Made by a program: the position numbers and the translations under genes. This document shows positions 23,326-33,142 of a stretch of DNA of 64,000 bases, one piece after another; the first letter of the stretch is position 1; each line of letters begins with the position of its first letter. The DNA is from Toxorhynchites rutilus septentrionalis. Taxonomy: Eukaryota > Arthropoda > Insecta > Diptera > Culicidae. The stretch is from the NCBI RefSeq assembly GCF_029784135.1, contig NC_073746.1:256594994-256658993 (forward strand), read 5' to 3'. The notes beneath the pieces are model-generated. The model saw only the letters and a list, made by a program, of their open reading frames with translations, was not told the DNA's origin and ran no database searches.

Positions 23326-23606
23326 TGTTCCGGGCTTTCCCAGGTTAACTGGGTGCAAGAACCCGCGGCGACCCGTGTGAATCGAACGAATAAAAAGACG
23401 CGTTTTAACAGGTGATATTTTCTCACACAATTTATTTTCACTGATGTGTTGCCGATGACCGATGGTGATGATAAGAGAGCATGAGTCTTATCTTTCGTCC
23501 GTATTTATAGGCTAAGCTAAGTTCCCTTATTTCCTCTTTGTGTATTGAAGAGAATCAATCGTAACGCATACTGCTGTTCAATATGAATCTGAAATTAGCC
23601 GTAACA
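23326..23606 (-). repeat. BEL 3' LTR
   Basis: 281 bp, identical to 30687-30967. On the minus strand it begins TGTTACGGC and ends CCCGGAACA. A TATA box (TATAAATA, 23502-23509 on plus as TATTTATA) and a polyadenylation signal AATAAA (complement at 23431-23436) lie about 70 bases apart, in the order expected of U3-R. Confidence 0.93.
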
Positions 23607-24019
23607 TACCGGCCGCCTTGAGTTCACTCAACATAAACTAAAGAATGATTATCATAATGTGTAAATTCTAACATTCTGAGAATCCTGAAGCTATTTTTTC
23701 ACAATGATTACAATTGTTTGTTTGTTTGTTTGTTTGTTTTTTTTTTTTTTTGTTCACAACTTTGTCCCATACTGCGTCGACGACGACTTATTTCACACTT
23801 GATCGCTCGTTCATTTTTTGTAACCTTCTTGGTCAGAGATGTGGCAAACATCGCTCCGAAAGTCGAGATTCCGGTCCACCTGGTTATGCTGATGCTCCAT
23901 GACCACGTTCTTTGGTGTTTTCTTCGACGTTGACAGATGATTGGTACGGTTGCTCTGTCGAGAAGGAAACGATTGAGCTCCATTTTTTTTCTCTCAAATA
24001 AATTACGTAACTTATGCTT

Positions 24020-24534
24020 CGGCCCCTGACATACACGGCCGGAAATGCCGCTATCTGCCAAAATGCCCCACCGGGGCCATCTCATGTTGATGATGAATAT
24101 CCGCTGTAGGAGATGAAATGTAGATCCATGGGGAATGATGGTTACGATCCTACTGTGAACAAAAAAAGGCGATTGGGTTCTGAACTCATGTTGAATTGGG
24201 GCAACATAACTTTAATTTCGCCCCCTGGCATTCACGGCGTTGCTACCACCGTTAATGGCCAATAGTGCCCCACATGGGGGCTATACTTATCTATACGTGT
24301 TGTAGAAAACGGTCGTCCAAATAGCGAACTTTGCATTCCGTTTGACGTCAATGTATCGTGGTGATGAGGCATACATCCAAGACAGATGATTGAAATTCAT
24401 GAATCTGTCGGAGAAAAGAAAGCAGTAGGCTCCGGGAACAAACTGATAGGGTTGAACGTAACTTTAATGTTGGCCCCCTGGCCTCTACGGCAGGAAGTAC
24501 CGTATGTTGCCAAAAATGCCCCAATGGGGGCTAA
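24020..24534 (-). repeat. Three diverged structured repeats in the BEL 3' untranslated region
   Basis: Three related ~60-75-bp blocks at 24020-24080, 24219-24292 and 24471-24534. Each starts GCCCC(C)TG(G/A)C, passes through TACGGC/CACGGC and TGCCAA/GGCCAA, and ends in TGCCCCA..GGGGGC-type inverted sequence. The approach sequences also match (AACTTTAAT before the second and third). Spacing is about 200-250 bp, so this is a degenerate tandem repeat whose core is self-complementary. Untranslated in the element; role unknown. Confidence 0.7.
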
Positions 24535-24570
24535 ATTACTTGATTTAAATAATAACTAGAAATATGAAAT

Positions 24571-27500
24571 TTAATGCGATGATGCTGATTCCGGTTGATT
24601 ATCCAGTATAGGAAGGATACAAATTTTTGAAATCGATCTCCGATATGTTCCATCCTTGGTACGAACTGAGACGACTCTAATGTTCCCGTCTGTGCCTGGG
24701 TAAATTTCTGTGATGCGTCCTAGATGCCATCTAAGAGGAGGCACATTATCCTCCTTCAATAAAACCATTGTTCCAATGTGGACATTGTCCCTTCGTTTAG
24801 TCCACTTGTTGCGATTGTGTAGATCTGACAGGTAGTCAGATGACCAACGTTTCCAGATAATCTGGCAAAAATTCTGAACTCTCTGCCATCTGCTCAATCT
24901 ATTCTCCGAGATTTCACAGAGGCTCGGCTCTGGAATGGCTGTGAGTGGGCGCTGAATCAAAAAGTGACCTGGGGTCAATGCTTCCAAGTCTCGTGGGTCA
25001 TTGCTGATTGGAGTAAGCGGCCTCGAATTGAGGCACGCCTCAATTTGTGTAACAATAGTCAGCATTTCATCGTGTCTAAGAGTTCGGTTTCCAATTATCC
25101 TTCTCAAGTGTCCTTTGAGGGATTTTACCGCCGCTTCCCATAATCCTCCAAAGTTTGGGGATTTTGCGGGAATAAATTTGAAACTGATTGCATCTTTCGC
25201 TGCTTCAGTTGCAACTATTTCGCGAAATCGCTCTGCTCGGAACAATTGATTCAACTCACTTAATTCCCTTCTGGCACCTACGAAATTTGTAGCATTGTCG
25301 CACATCACAATTTCAGGTCTTCCACGCCGTGCTACAAATCTTTTCAAGGCTGCTAGAAATGCTTCTGCAGTCAAATCAGCTACTAACTCGACATGAATAG
25401 CTTTAACAACTAAGCAAACAAATATGCAAATGTAGCATTTGACAACGGATCCCTTTCGTTGGGAATACTGAATATTGAATGGACCACAATAGTCCATTCC
25501 AGTTCTCAAGAAAGGGGGTGCGGGTGTTACCCGCTCCATCGGTAAATCTCCCATGAGCTGTCCATGTACTTGTGGTTTCACTTTGAAACATGTGACACAC
25601 TCTTGCACTACTCTTCTAGCAAGATTTTTCACGCTAATCGGCCAAAATCGTTCTCGTACACATGTGATAATTAATTGTGCTCCGCCATGTAGAAGTCTAT
25701 GGTGGTAATCGATCAAAATCATCTTGGTGAGAGGGTGGTGATTAGACAATATAATAGGGTGCCGTCTTCTATGCGACACCGGAGCGTTCCGCAACCGGCC
25801 GCCAACGCATAATAATCCTTCTAATAAGACAGGATTCAACGAGTGCAGCCTGGACGTGGGTCGCACTTGTTGTCCTTTAGAGAGGTCTAAAATCTCTGAG
25901 GGAAAGCATTCCGACTGGGCTAATTTTACTAGTGCTATTAAGGCTTTCTCGTGGTCGCTTGCCGTAAGGATTCCTGTTTTTCTTGGCCCTTGGATTCCCA
26001 TTTTACAATTTAGTGCAAACCGGCGTAGTAATGCTGTTAACCGCACAAGATTTAACAAGGAAGATCGTAACGCAAAAATTTCACTTCGAGGTGCAATTTG
26101 GATAGCAGCAGACACCGTTGATTTTTCCTCCAAGATAGCGGAATCAAATTGTTGTTCCGCGTACTCACTAATTGGCCATGAACTCGAATTTTCTTGCAAC
26201 CAACATGGCCCATTCCACCATATTGTGGATTCAAGTAGCTGATTGGGTGTCACACCCCTCGATATAACATCAGCTGGATTCTCTACTCCAGCCACATGGT
26301 TCCATACTCTTCCTCTGGTGAGATGCTGGATCTCCGACACTCGATTCCCAACAAAAATATTCCATCGCGATGGATGTGATGATAGCCAACATTTGACTAT
26401 CATGGAATCAGTCCAAAAAAACGCTTTTGCTGATATGTTCAAACTATCAGTAATTGATTCATAAAGATGAGCAAGAAGTAGCGCTGAAGATAACTCTAAT
26501 CGTGGAATAGTTTGTTTCTTATTTCTTCTACCAATGTCGTCTAAAGGTGCGACTTTCGATTTCGCCATTATTAATCGAACAGTCACTTTGCCATCATTTG
26601 TAACGCATCTTAAATACATTGCGGCGCCGTATGCCTTTTCTGAGGCATCACAGAACCCGTGTAATTCACATTCGACTACGGTTTGATCGTACATAATCCA
26701 TCGGGGTACGGAAATTTTTTCAAGATCATTCAGGTTACTTCTAAAGGTAAGCCATTGTGTGGTTAATTCATCGTTAAGTGGCTCATCCCATGAATATTTT
26801 TGCCTCCAAAGAACTTGCAAAAATAGCTTTGCCATTATTATTACAGGACCCACTACGCCAAATGGATCAAAAAGTCGTGCAGCGTCCGATAATACCGTAC
26901 GGTGTGTAACTTGTGCACGTGGAAGCCAGCATGGCGTCTTGAATCGAAAACTGTCTGTTGCAGGTTCCCAGAATAAACCCAAAGTTTTAATAGTAGAGCT
27001 TGATGCATCGAAATCGAGTAACATTCTATTGTCTCTCAAGTTATCTGGTATCTTTTTCAGGATATCTGGGTTATTTGAATGCCATTTGCGCAAGTTGAAA
27101 CCTGCAGATCTGAGGAGAGTGTGAACATCCTTGCACAATTTTAATCCTTCGTTTATTGTATCAGACCCAGCAAGCAAGTCATCAACATAAAAATTGTGCT
27201 TGATGACATTTGCTGCTGTCGGATGGCTTATACTCCCTTCATCGGCACACCTTTTCAAACATTTTGTTGCTAAATACGGCGCAGAAGACGTTCCATATGT
27301 GACCGTCGTTAACTGATATGAACGTATCGGTTCATCGATTGAGTCCCTCCACAAAATTCTTTGAAGAGGTTGATCCAGTTGATGTACGTTGACCATGCGG
27401 TACATCTTTTCAACGTCCCCGACTATTGCGAACTTGTGCAATCGGAAACGAATGAGTATGGACAAAATATCGTCCTGGACGACTGGTCCCACCATCAAAA

Positions 27501-29970
27501 TGTCATTCAGTGATACTCCAGAATCAGTATCACACGAAGCATCAAACACCACTCTCAGCTTAGTGGTTGTGCTATCAGGCTTCATTACAGCATGATGTGG
27601 CATATAATATACATGTGGTGGTTCATTTTCATTTTCATCTACCGCTATCATATGTCCCATTGATAAGTACTCGCGAATAAACTCTGTATACAAAGCCTTC
27701 ATTTCGAGGTTTACATTTAGCCGTTTTTCCAATGTGAGAAATCGTCTGGTTGCAATAGTTCTCGATTCTCCTAATCGATCCAACATAAATTCTTTTTTAG
27801 GTAGTCTTACACGAAATTTTCCATCTGTATCTCGAGTTGTGGTTTCCTCGAATATTCTCTCGCATGTCGATTCTTCAATTGAAAAACAACTCTTCGTACG
27901 GCAGGATTCCAACTCCCAAAATCTGGCTAGTTGTTCATAAATTTCCTCTGTAGAAACAGTGGCGACTATAGCACTGAAGGTATTCGCTGAAGGTAATTCT
28001 CCTGCTACGATCCACCCTAATTGAGTGTTTCTCAAAATAGGACCGTGTTGATCAAGCTTTATTTGATCGTTCAACAACAATTCATAGAAAATTGATACAC
28101 CTAATATAACGTCGACGGTATTAGATTGATTGAAATAAGGATCAGCAAGACATACTCCATCGGGCAGATTCCACGAAGTAATATGGAAACTATGTTGTGG
28201 TAATTTCAGAGTGATGCGTGGCAGTACGAAGAACTTGATCTCCGTAGTAGTGAATGATGAAACTTGTGAATGAACCTTTGCTATCACGGCTTGTTTAGCT
28301 ATTGTTAGCGAATCTCCAACTCCTTTAACGGGTAAATTTTCTCGACAACGTTTGAAGTCAAGCTTTTGGGAAATGTTTTCGGAAATTAAACAAATTTGAG
28401 AACCGTTGTCTAATAACGCACGGATTAGAATTGTGTTTCCGTTGCGATCACTGAGTTTGATCAATGCAGTTGACAAAATTGCAGTGTTTGGATTACGTTG
28501 AGTGTTGTACAATGTAGCGGTGTGGTGGATGGTAGTTGGTGTGGCAGTGGGAGGTGGCAAGCGCTCATGTGGTAGAGTGTTGTGTGAAACTGGCGTATGC
28601 TGTGAATGCTGGTGAGTATTATTCATCCGGAATTGTGTCTGACTATTTAATTGATGAGAGCGCAATGGTGAATTCGCGGCTTGAGGTCGTCGAGGACTCC
28701 ACTGGATACGAGCATGATCACTAGTGATCTGGCCTTTGTCTTCGCTGTTACTTGTGGGTAGATGAAGCAAATAATGATGACGTTGTCCACACTTCTTACA
28801 CATATCTTTCGAACACTCTGTAGCGAAGTGCCCAGCCACTAAACAATTTAAACACAGCCCATGTTTCCTCACTAGCATTTTCCTATCGATGACTCTCATC
28901 TTGCTAAACCGGTGACATTGTTCCACCATATGTGATCCTACATTGCAAATCACACAACCTTTATTGGTTGTCACAGTAGTATGTATGGCTGAACTCTTAC
29001 AATATTTTCTTGCTTCAATACTCTTACGTGTGGTTGTTGATTGTAGTATTGCACAATGGTTGTCCAAAAATTCTATCATCGCATTGTAGCTGGGTATATT
29101 TTTCGAGTTGTAGTGCGTTTCCCAATGACGGAGAGTATCGTCATCCAATTTTTGCGATAGCATGAACGCTAAAAGCGTGCTCCAATTCTCCGTTCTTTCG
29201 CCCAACTTTTCCAATTGTTGGAGATGAATTTTAAATGTAGTCGTTAGAGTGTTCAATCCCTGAAAACTCTCACACCTCATTGTAGAGACATTAAATAGTG
29301 CCCTCAAATGTTCCTGTGCAATCAATTTGTGATTCTCGTATTTCGTTTCGAGAATGCTCCAGGCAAGAGTATAATTTGCAGCTATAACTTGTACTTGATT
29401 TATTTGAAATAATGCTTCATCCTTTAACGATGCTCGCAGATAGTTGAATTTATCCATCACATTCAATTGATGGTTATCGTGAATGAGTGACTTAAAGTTA
29501 TCTCGAAAATTAATCCACTCTGAAAGTTTGCCAGAAAATGTGGGGAGTCTAAGTTCCGGATATTTCGTTCGAGACTGCTGTGTAACTTCAACAGCTGCTG
29601 TGTGCTGAGCAGAAGTTGTCGCCCCTTGCGATTCACATTTTTTACTGAGCGCCTTCTTCAAATGAAAATATTGATTTTCAAACTCCTTGTAAATTCTAGC
29701 GTTCTTCAATTGAGTCTCATCTAACAACGCATTGGACTGCTCATCATCATCCATTGCCTTTTCAGCAACGTGGTCATCGGTGAGTAGTTCAATTTGTAAC
29801 CTCACATCACAAAACTTCTCAAAGATTTCATCTAATCTTTTAATTCTGAATTCAACCGAATCTCTATCTCGTTCCTCCTGGTAGTTGGATAGGAACTCTT
29901 CAACATTCTCCAAAGATGCCCTTGTCTGGCGTTCTTGCTTCGCAAGTTGTCTCAAGTCAGTGGACGGCAT
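24571..29970 (-). CDS. BEL/Pao Gag-Pol polyprotein (1799 aa)
   Basis: Encodes the proteins for particle assembly, reverse transcription and integration of the element. In order: a Gag region with acidic/helical N-terminus and a DUF1759-type domain (about 1-330); two zinc knuckles (CVICNVGSHMVEQCHRF about 338-354, CLNCLVAGHFATEC about 370-384); an aspartic protease with LLDNGSQICLIS (about 513-530); reverse transcriptase with VVFDAS (about 804) and YVDDLLAGSDT (about 925); RNase H starting GFCDASEKAYGAAM (about 1103); an integrase zinc domain HHRLLHGG (about 1420) with ECVTCFK; the integrase core with Asp in MDYCGPF, Asp in MCDNATNF and Glu in GGLWEAAV; and a C-terminal DUF5641-like domain with WHLGRI. 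All catalytic motifs are present and there is no frameshift between gag and pol, as usual for BEL. The start is the first Met after the leader. No env-like ORF follows. Confidence 0.95.
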   Translation of the reverse strand: MPSTDLRQLAKQERQTRASLENVEEFLSNYQEERDRDSVEFRIKRLDEIFEKFCDVRLQIELLTDDHVAEKAMDDDEQSNALLDETQLKNARIYKEFENQYFHLKKALSKKCESQGATTSAQHTAAVEVTQQSRTKYPELRLPTFSGKLSEWINFRDNFKSLIHDNHQLNVMDKFNYLRASLKDEALFQINQVQVIAANYTLAWSILETKYENHKLIAQEHLRALFNVSTMRCESFQGLNTLTTTFKIHLQQLEKLGERTENWSTLLAFMLSQKLDDDTLRHWETHYNSKNIPSYNAMIEFLDNHCAILQSTTTRKSIEARKYCKSSAIHTTVTTNKGCVICNVGSHMVEQCHRFSKMRVIDRKMLVRKHGLCLNCLVAGHFATECSKDMCKKCGQRHHYLLHLPTSNSEDKGQITSDHARIQWSPRRPQAANSPLRSHQLNSQTQFRMNNTHQHSQHTPVSHNTLPHERLPPPTATPTTIHHTATLYNTQRNPNTAILSTALIKLSDRNGNTILIRALLDNGSQICLISENISQKLDFKRCRENLPVKGVGDSLTIAKQAVIAKVHSQVSSFTTTEIKFFVLPRITLKLPQHSFHITSWNLPDGVCLADPYFNQSNTVDVILGVSIFYELLLNDQIKLDQHGPILRNTQLGWIVAGELPSANTFSAIVATVSTEEIYEQLARFWELESCRTKSCFSIEESTCERIFEETTTRDTDGKFRVRLPKKEFMLDRLGESRTIATRRFLTLEKRLNVNLEMKALYTEFIREYLSMGHMIAVDENENEPPHVYYMPHHAVMKPDSTTTKLRVVFDASCDTDSGVSLNDILMVGPVVQDDILSILIRFRLHKFAIVGDVEKMYRMVNVHQLDQPLQRILWRDSIDEPIRSYQLTTVTYGTSSAPYLATKCLKRCADEGSISHPTAANVIKHNFYVDDLLAGSDTINEGLKLCKDVHTLLRSAGFNLRKWHSNNPDILKKIPDNLRDNRMLLDFDASSSTIKTLGLFWEPATDSFRFKTPCWLPRAQVTHRTVLSDAARLFDPFGVVGPVIIMAKLFLQVLWRQKYSWDEPLNDELTTQWLTFRSNLNDLEKISVPRWIMYDQTVVECELHGFCDASEKAYGAAMYLRCVTNDGKVTVRLIMAKSKVAPLDDIGRRNKKQTIPRLELSSALLLAHLYESITDSLNISAKAFFWTDSMIVKCWLSSHPSRWNIFVGNRVSEIQHLTRGRVWNHVAGVENPADVISRGVTPNQLLESTIWWNGPCWLQENSSSWPISEYAEQQFDSAILEEKSTVSAAIQIAPRSEIFALRSSLLNLVRLTALLRRFALNCKMGIQGPRKTGILTASDHEKALIALVKLAQSECFPSEILDLSKGQQVRPTSRLHSLNPVLLEGLLCVGGRLRNAPVSHRRRHPIILSNHHPLTKMILIDYHHRLLHGGAQLIITCVRERFWPISVKNLARRVVQECVTCFKVKPQVHGQLMGDLPMERVTPAPPFLRTGMDYCGPFNIQYSQRKGSVVKCYICIFVCLVVKAIHVELVADLTAEAFLAALKRFVARRGRPEIVMCDNATNFVGARRELSELNQLFRAERFREIVATEAAKDAISFKFIPAKSPNFGGLWEAAVKSLKGHLRRIIGNRTLRHDEMLTIVTQIEACLNSRPLTPISNDPRDLEALTPGHFLIQRPLTAIPEPSLCEISENRLSRWQRVQNFCQIIWKRWSSDYLSDLHNRNKWTKRRDNVHIGTMVLLKEDNVPPLRWHLGRITEIYPGTDGNIRVVSVRTKDGTYRRSISKICILPILDNQPESASSH

Positions 29971-30664
29971 TGTGTCACCGCAATAGTACAGAACACAAAT
30001 TATAACAAAATTTTATAATAGATTGCTCCCTAGACCTCAAGCTTCCAAACGAATTGTAGAAAAATTGCAAACGATCGTGATAAAGGACAAATTTTAGCAA
30101 TCATCAAATTGTGCTATCGGCACATAGCGTTACTCAACCGGAGAAACTCAAAATCGTCCAGCACAGCTTCACTTACACCAGCTATTGTTTCGTTAAATAA
30201 TCAGTATCATAGAAATTGCGCTCTTTGTGGCTAGCGTATCATGCAAGCTAAGCCACCTCAACCACTCGATCTCACACACGCACACACACGCTCTTTGTAC
30301 TTAGCTGAGTATAATTCTTGTAATAGACATCCTTCGTGTTGCTCCAGTCGATGGTCAATCCTCTTCGATGTGGATCCCGTGACAAAATCAGCAATTAACA
30401 CTCCACTATGGTGAAATCACCGATATCTGCAGTTCTAGCAGTGTCCCAACACGCGCGTTAAATATTCTCGTGGACGCAAAGAACACCGGAAGTGCGCCTT
30501 ATATTCACTGCGCAACGATTATGAGTTAGGAATGCCGCGACATCGAGAAATACTTTCGATATTTTTCCACTCGTTTGTGGAATTCAACGATTTTTTCACT
30601 TAACTGAAGGCAACGCGCACACTATTCGAACGCGTCGAAAACGCGGTCCCACGGATCTGAGCTA
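29971..30664 (-). other. BEL 5' leader between primer-binding site and Gag start
   Basis: About 690 bp of untranslated leader in element orientation, with no ORF of note. Such leaders usually carry packaging/dimerisation signals, but none can be identified by eye. A CACACACGCACACACACG run lies on the plus strand at 30271. Confidence 0.6.
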
Positions 30665-30681
30665 TCCGGTTCGAAGGACCA
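30665..30681 (-). promoter_or_regulatory. Primer-binding site, probably tRNA-Tyr
   Basis: Minus strand: five bases after the 5' LTR comes TGGTCCTTCGAACCGGA. The leading TGG pairs with a CCA tail, and TCCTTCGA matches the complement of the acceptor end of eukaryotic tRNA-Tyr (…TCGAAGGA-CCA, from memory). Distance and orientation fit minus-strand priming. The tRNA identity should be treated as likely and not certain. Confidence 0.7.
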
Positions 30682-30686
30682 GAAAA

Positions 30687-30967
30687 TGTTCCGGGCTTTC
30701 CCAGGTTAACTGGGTGCAAGAACCCGCGGCGACCCGTGTGAATCGAACGAATAAAAAGACGCGTTTTAACAGGTGATATTTTCTCACACAATTTATTTTC
30801 ACTGATGTGTTGCCGATGACCGATGGTGATGATAAGAGAGCATGAGTCTTATCTTTCGTCCGTATTTATAGGCTAAGCTAAGTTCCCTTATTTCCTCTTT
30901 GTGTATTGAAGAGAATCAATCGTAACGCATACTGCTGTTCAATATGAATCTGAAATTAGCCGTAACA
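30687..30967 (-). repeat. BEL 5' LTR (promoter-bearing copy)
   Basis: Identical to the 281-bp LTR at 23326-23606. In element orientation the TATA box TATAAATA (plus 30863-30870) and AATAAA (plus 30792-30797) are the promoter and 3'-processing candidates. Followed on the plus strand by target duplicate CAACC at 30968-30972. Confidence 0.93.
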
Positions 30968-31203
30968 CAACCATATACCTCAATATGCCCTATTTGGTTT
31001 CATTTGCTTGAATAATTCTCGAGTAATGCAGAAATTTGTGAATCATTTGTATGGCAGCCCCCCTTAGAGAGAGAGAGGGGGGGGAGTCTAACCACCATAG
31101 AAACATTTATTGCACCCTAATACCTCAATATGCCTAATTTGATTTCATTTGCTTGAATAATTCTCGAGTAATGCAGCAATTTATGTTTCATTTGTATGGC
31201 AAA
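30968..31203 (-). repeat. Microsatellite-type tandem-repeat element, copy A (resumed)
   Basis: Two more ~144-bp units (TCTCGAGTAATGCAG near 31019 and 31163) continue in phase with the part before the BEL insertion. The copy stops abruptly at about 31203, inside a unit, so its far end is lost. Confidence 0.75.
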
Positions 31204-31442
31204 TCGATTTGCATTCAGTAGTTGCGTAAAAACACCCTAAATTGGACAAACCGAGATCATTTACTCTATATAACGGATGGAATTTTGACATCTGGAGACG
31301 TTCCAATCGCCAATAATGGTTTTCGGATGGCGATTCAAAAAACCACAAACTTTTCCATAACACATAGTTTTGTTACAAACATATTTCAACGCCCTGGGTG
31401 AACTTCCAGCAGTTCTGCAGTTAGATGGAACATTTGCCATTG

Positions 31443-32184
31443 CACTATGGTCCAGGAGGTGCATTTAAGTGGAAATTAGCATCTAGAGCTCAATAGTGAT
31501 TCTCTAGACAAAAACTGTCTTCGACAAAGTTGTTACATATAATAGAGCGCTTATTTTAAATTTAAATTTACGATGAAATAAAAAATTACTCAAATACAAA
31601 AATAACACTCTTTTGAAAGTTACACCTTATGTAGAATCAAATGTGCTCTTTAAAATGCCATCAATAATTTTTTATTATGTTTGCCCCAAAAATAACGACT
31701 AGCAAATGAAAAAGTCGGGGAAAAAACATCAATAACTTTGAGTAGAATTAAGATACATACAAGTTCTGTATCGTAAAATGCGTGGACTGGAAAGCTCTAA
31801 AAGTCATTCGAAGACAGTTTTGATGTAGAATTTTACAAATTAAAAGTTAGAGCAAAAAACCGTTTTTTTCATGGTAACCCTAACTCAACCTAGAATAAAG
31901 CGCTATATCGGTTATTTGAAGAGATTGAAAGAAATATTGTTTCACAAAGTTACTTAAAATAATCAGAGCTACAATATTGTCGAACTATGTTTACCTCTAT
32001 CTATAAAGATAAGAAAGTTAGATTTTTTATTTCATCGACAATTTTGGTCACCCTATTTTTGATAACATAAAAATAAGCGCTCTGTTATATGTAACAACTT
32101 TGTCGAAGACAGTTTTTGTCTAGAGAATCACTGTCGAGCTCTAGATGCTAATTTCCACTTAAATGCACCTCCTGGACCATAGTG
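31443..32184. mobile_element. Transib-like non-autonomous DNA transposon
   Basis: 742 bp with long terminal inverted repeats of about 110 bp beginning CACTATGGTCCAGG. The two arms differ at only a few positions (for example CTCAATAGTG against CTCGACAGTG). The 5-bp target CATTG is duplicated exactly (31438-31442 and 32185-32189). Ends of the form CACWATGG with 5-bp duplications are the hallmark of Transib, the superfamily related to RAG1. The interior is AT-rich and non-coding, so it needs a transposase in trans. Confidence 0.75.
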
Positions 32185-32386
32185 CATTGTTATTGAAAAC
32201 ATACTTGTTAGCATGTTTTTCAGTTCTCTCTTAGTTTCATTTCTTGGTTCGCCCTCCGTTTTCGCCGCGAAATTGTTGGAATAGACCCTCCGCTTCAGGT
32301 TTGCTAAGAAATTTTTAATGGGACGTTCGGAGAGTTGACGGACTTCGGAACAACAACTATCTTCAAGCGGTTTATATCCTCCAGCG

Positions 32387-32526
32387 ATGGAGGCGATCTG
32401 GCGTTGTGGTAACATCTATACCTCTCGCGTAAAGATTACGAGTTCAATTCTCACTCCCGACATCCTTCCAAAAACGGAAGTGAAAGTGATGAACCAGTTA
32501 AAATGTGTTGAAAGTCACTATAAAGA
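32387..32526 (+). repeat. tRNA-derived SINE
   Basis: An A-box-like TGGCGTTGTGG at 32399-32409 and a B-box-like GAGTTCAATTC at 32440-32450 have the spacing of an internal RNA polymerase III promoter. They are followed by CTCACTCCCGACA and a tRNA-unrelated body. No clear A-rich tail was found; the right border near 32526 is approximate. It is not an intact tRNA gene because the cloverleaf stems do not form. Confidence 0.6.
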
Positions 32527-32609
32527 GACAAAAATCTCTCAGCGACTTCTTCGCGCAATAGGCGAAGGCAAGGTCCGGCCAAAACACTACATCCTCGTTC
32601 GGATGATAT

Positions 32610-32894
32610 TTATGGATGAAGCAGGTAACTTCCAGCACATTTCGCCTTCGTCTTCAGCTTTAGTATCAGTTGCAGTTGACGGTCGCGTAGTACCTTTGGA
32701 CAACTGGAACAAGGTTTCAGTCCAAAGCTCTCATTCTTCTCCAGAAGTGCAAGGATATTACAGAAACCGGAACGGACGTATCCGGCGGACTCAAAGTACT
32801 TGACGATGTTCAATTTGTCCACAACGGAATGGAGCTCCCAGTACGCATAAACTATAGTTCCCGTTTGCTCCACTGTTCTCATCATAACTTTCAC
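32610..32894 (-). pseudogene. Possible Tc1-like transposase N-terminal relic
   Basis: The minus-strand frame contains KLNIVKYFESAGYVRSGFCN and then LLEKNES..LKPCSSCPKVLRDRQL. This has the pattern of the first helix-turn-helix of Tc1-type transposases (KxxIVxHFxxxGxxRSTIYxIIxRLExGxSxxxKxGSGRPxKL). The region is short, lacks catalytic motifs and shows altered GRP residues, so this is a tentative call from one motif. Confidence 0.4.
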
Positions 32895-33142
32895 AGGTCA
32901 ACTGATAGCGCTGTCATGTTTTGTTTGAAAACTCAAGGTGTTCGCGCCACGTGCGTTCGTTCACTCGGAATGCAGTTTTCCTTCAATCTCTGAGCAGTAT
33001 TTCTTCGACCACTAACATTATGCTGCCACTGCAGAAATATATAGAGCAGTAGCAGAAGGAGAATAAGCAAAAAGTGCAGTTGCATCTCACCGATGATGCA
33101 ACTATCTTACGTGTGAACGCAATGATGTGATTCTTTCAAGTA

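Larger units (their letters stand above)
23326..30967 (-). mobile_element. Complete BEL/Pao LTR retrotransposon
   Basis: 7642 bp, oriented on the minus strand. Two 281-bp LTRs (TG...CA) are identical by direct reading, and the 5-bp target CAACC is present on both sides (23321-23325, 30968-30972). Between them lie a primer-binding site, one gag-pol ORF of 1799 codons without a stop, and about 960 bp of untranslated 3' DNA. Identical LTRs and an open ORF indicate a very recent insertion that is plausibly still autonomous. It landed in the ~144-bp tandem units of repeat A. Confidence 0.95.

Noticed and set aside
23714..23755. (TTTG)n run as the poly(A)-type tail of a separate LINE
   Set aside because: It lies inside the BEL untranslated region between intact element parts, with no LINE sequence next to it; a simple repeat.
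25001..28724. Plus-strand ORFs of 60-128 codons opposite the BEL polyprotein
   Set aside because: They are shadows of the minus-strand 1799-codon ORF and have no domain of their own.
31203..31443. Minus-strand ORFs as part of a Tc1-type element around the Transib-like MITE
   Set aside because: No transposase motif could be read in them, so the DNA between repeat A and the MITE is left unassigned.
32399..32460. tRNA gene at the A/B-box pair
   Set aside because: The acceptor and D stems do not pair and a SINE-like body follows, so it is tRNA-derived, not a tRNA gene. The same applies to 47827-47890.
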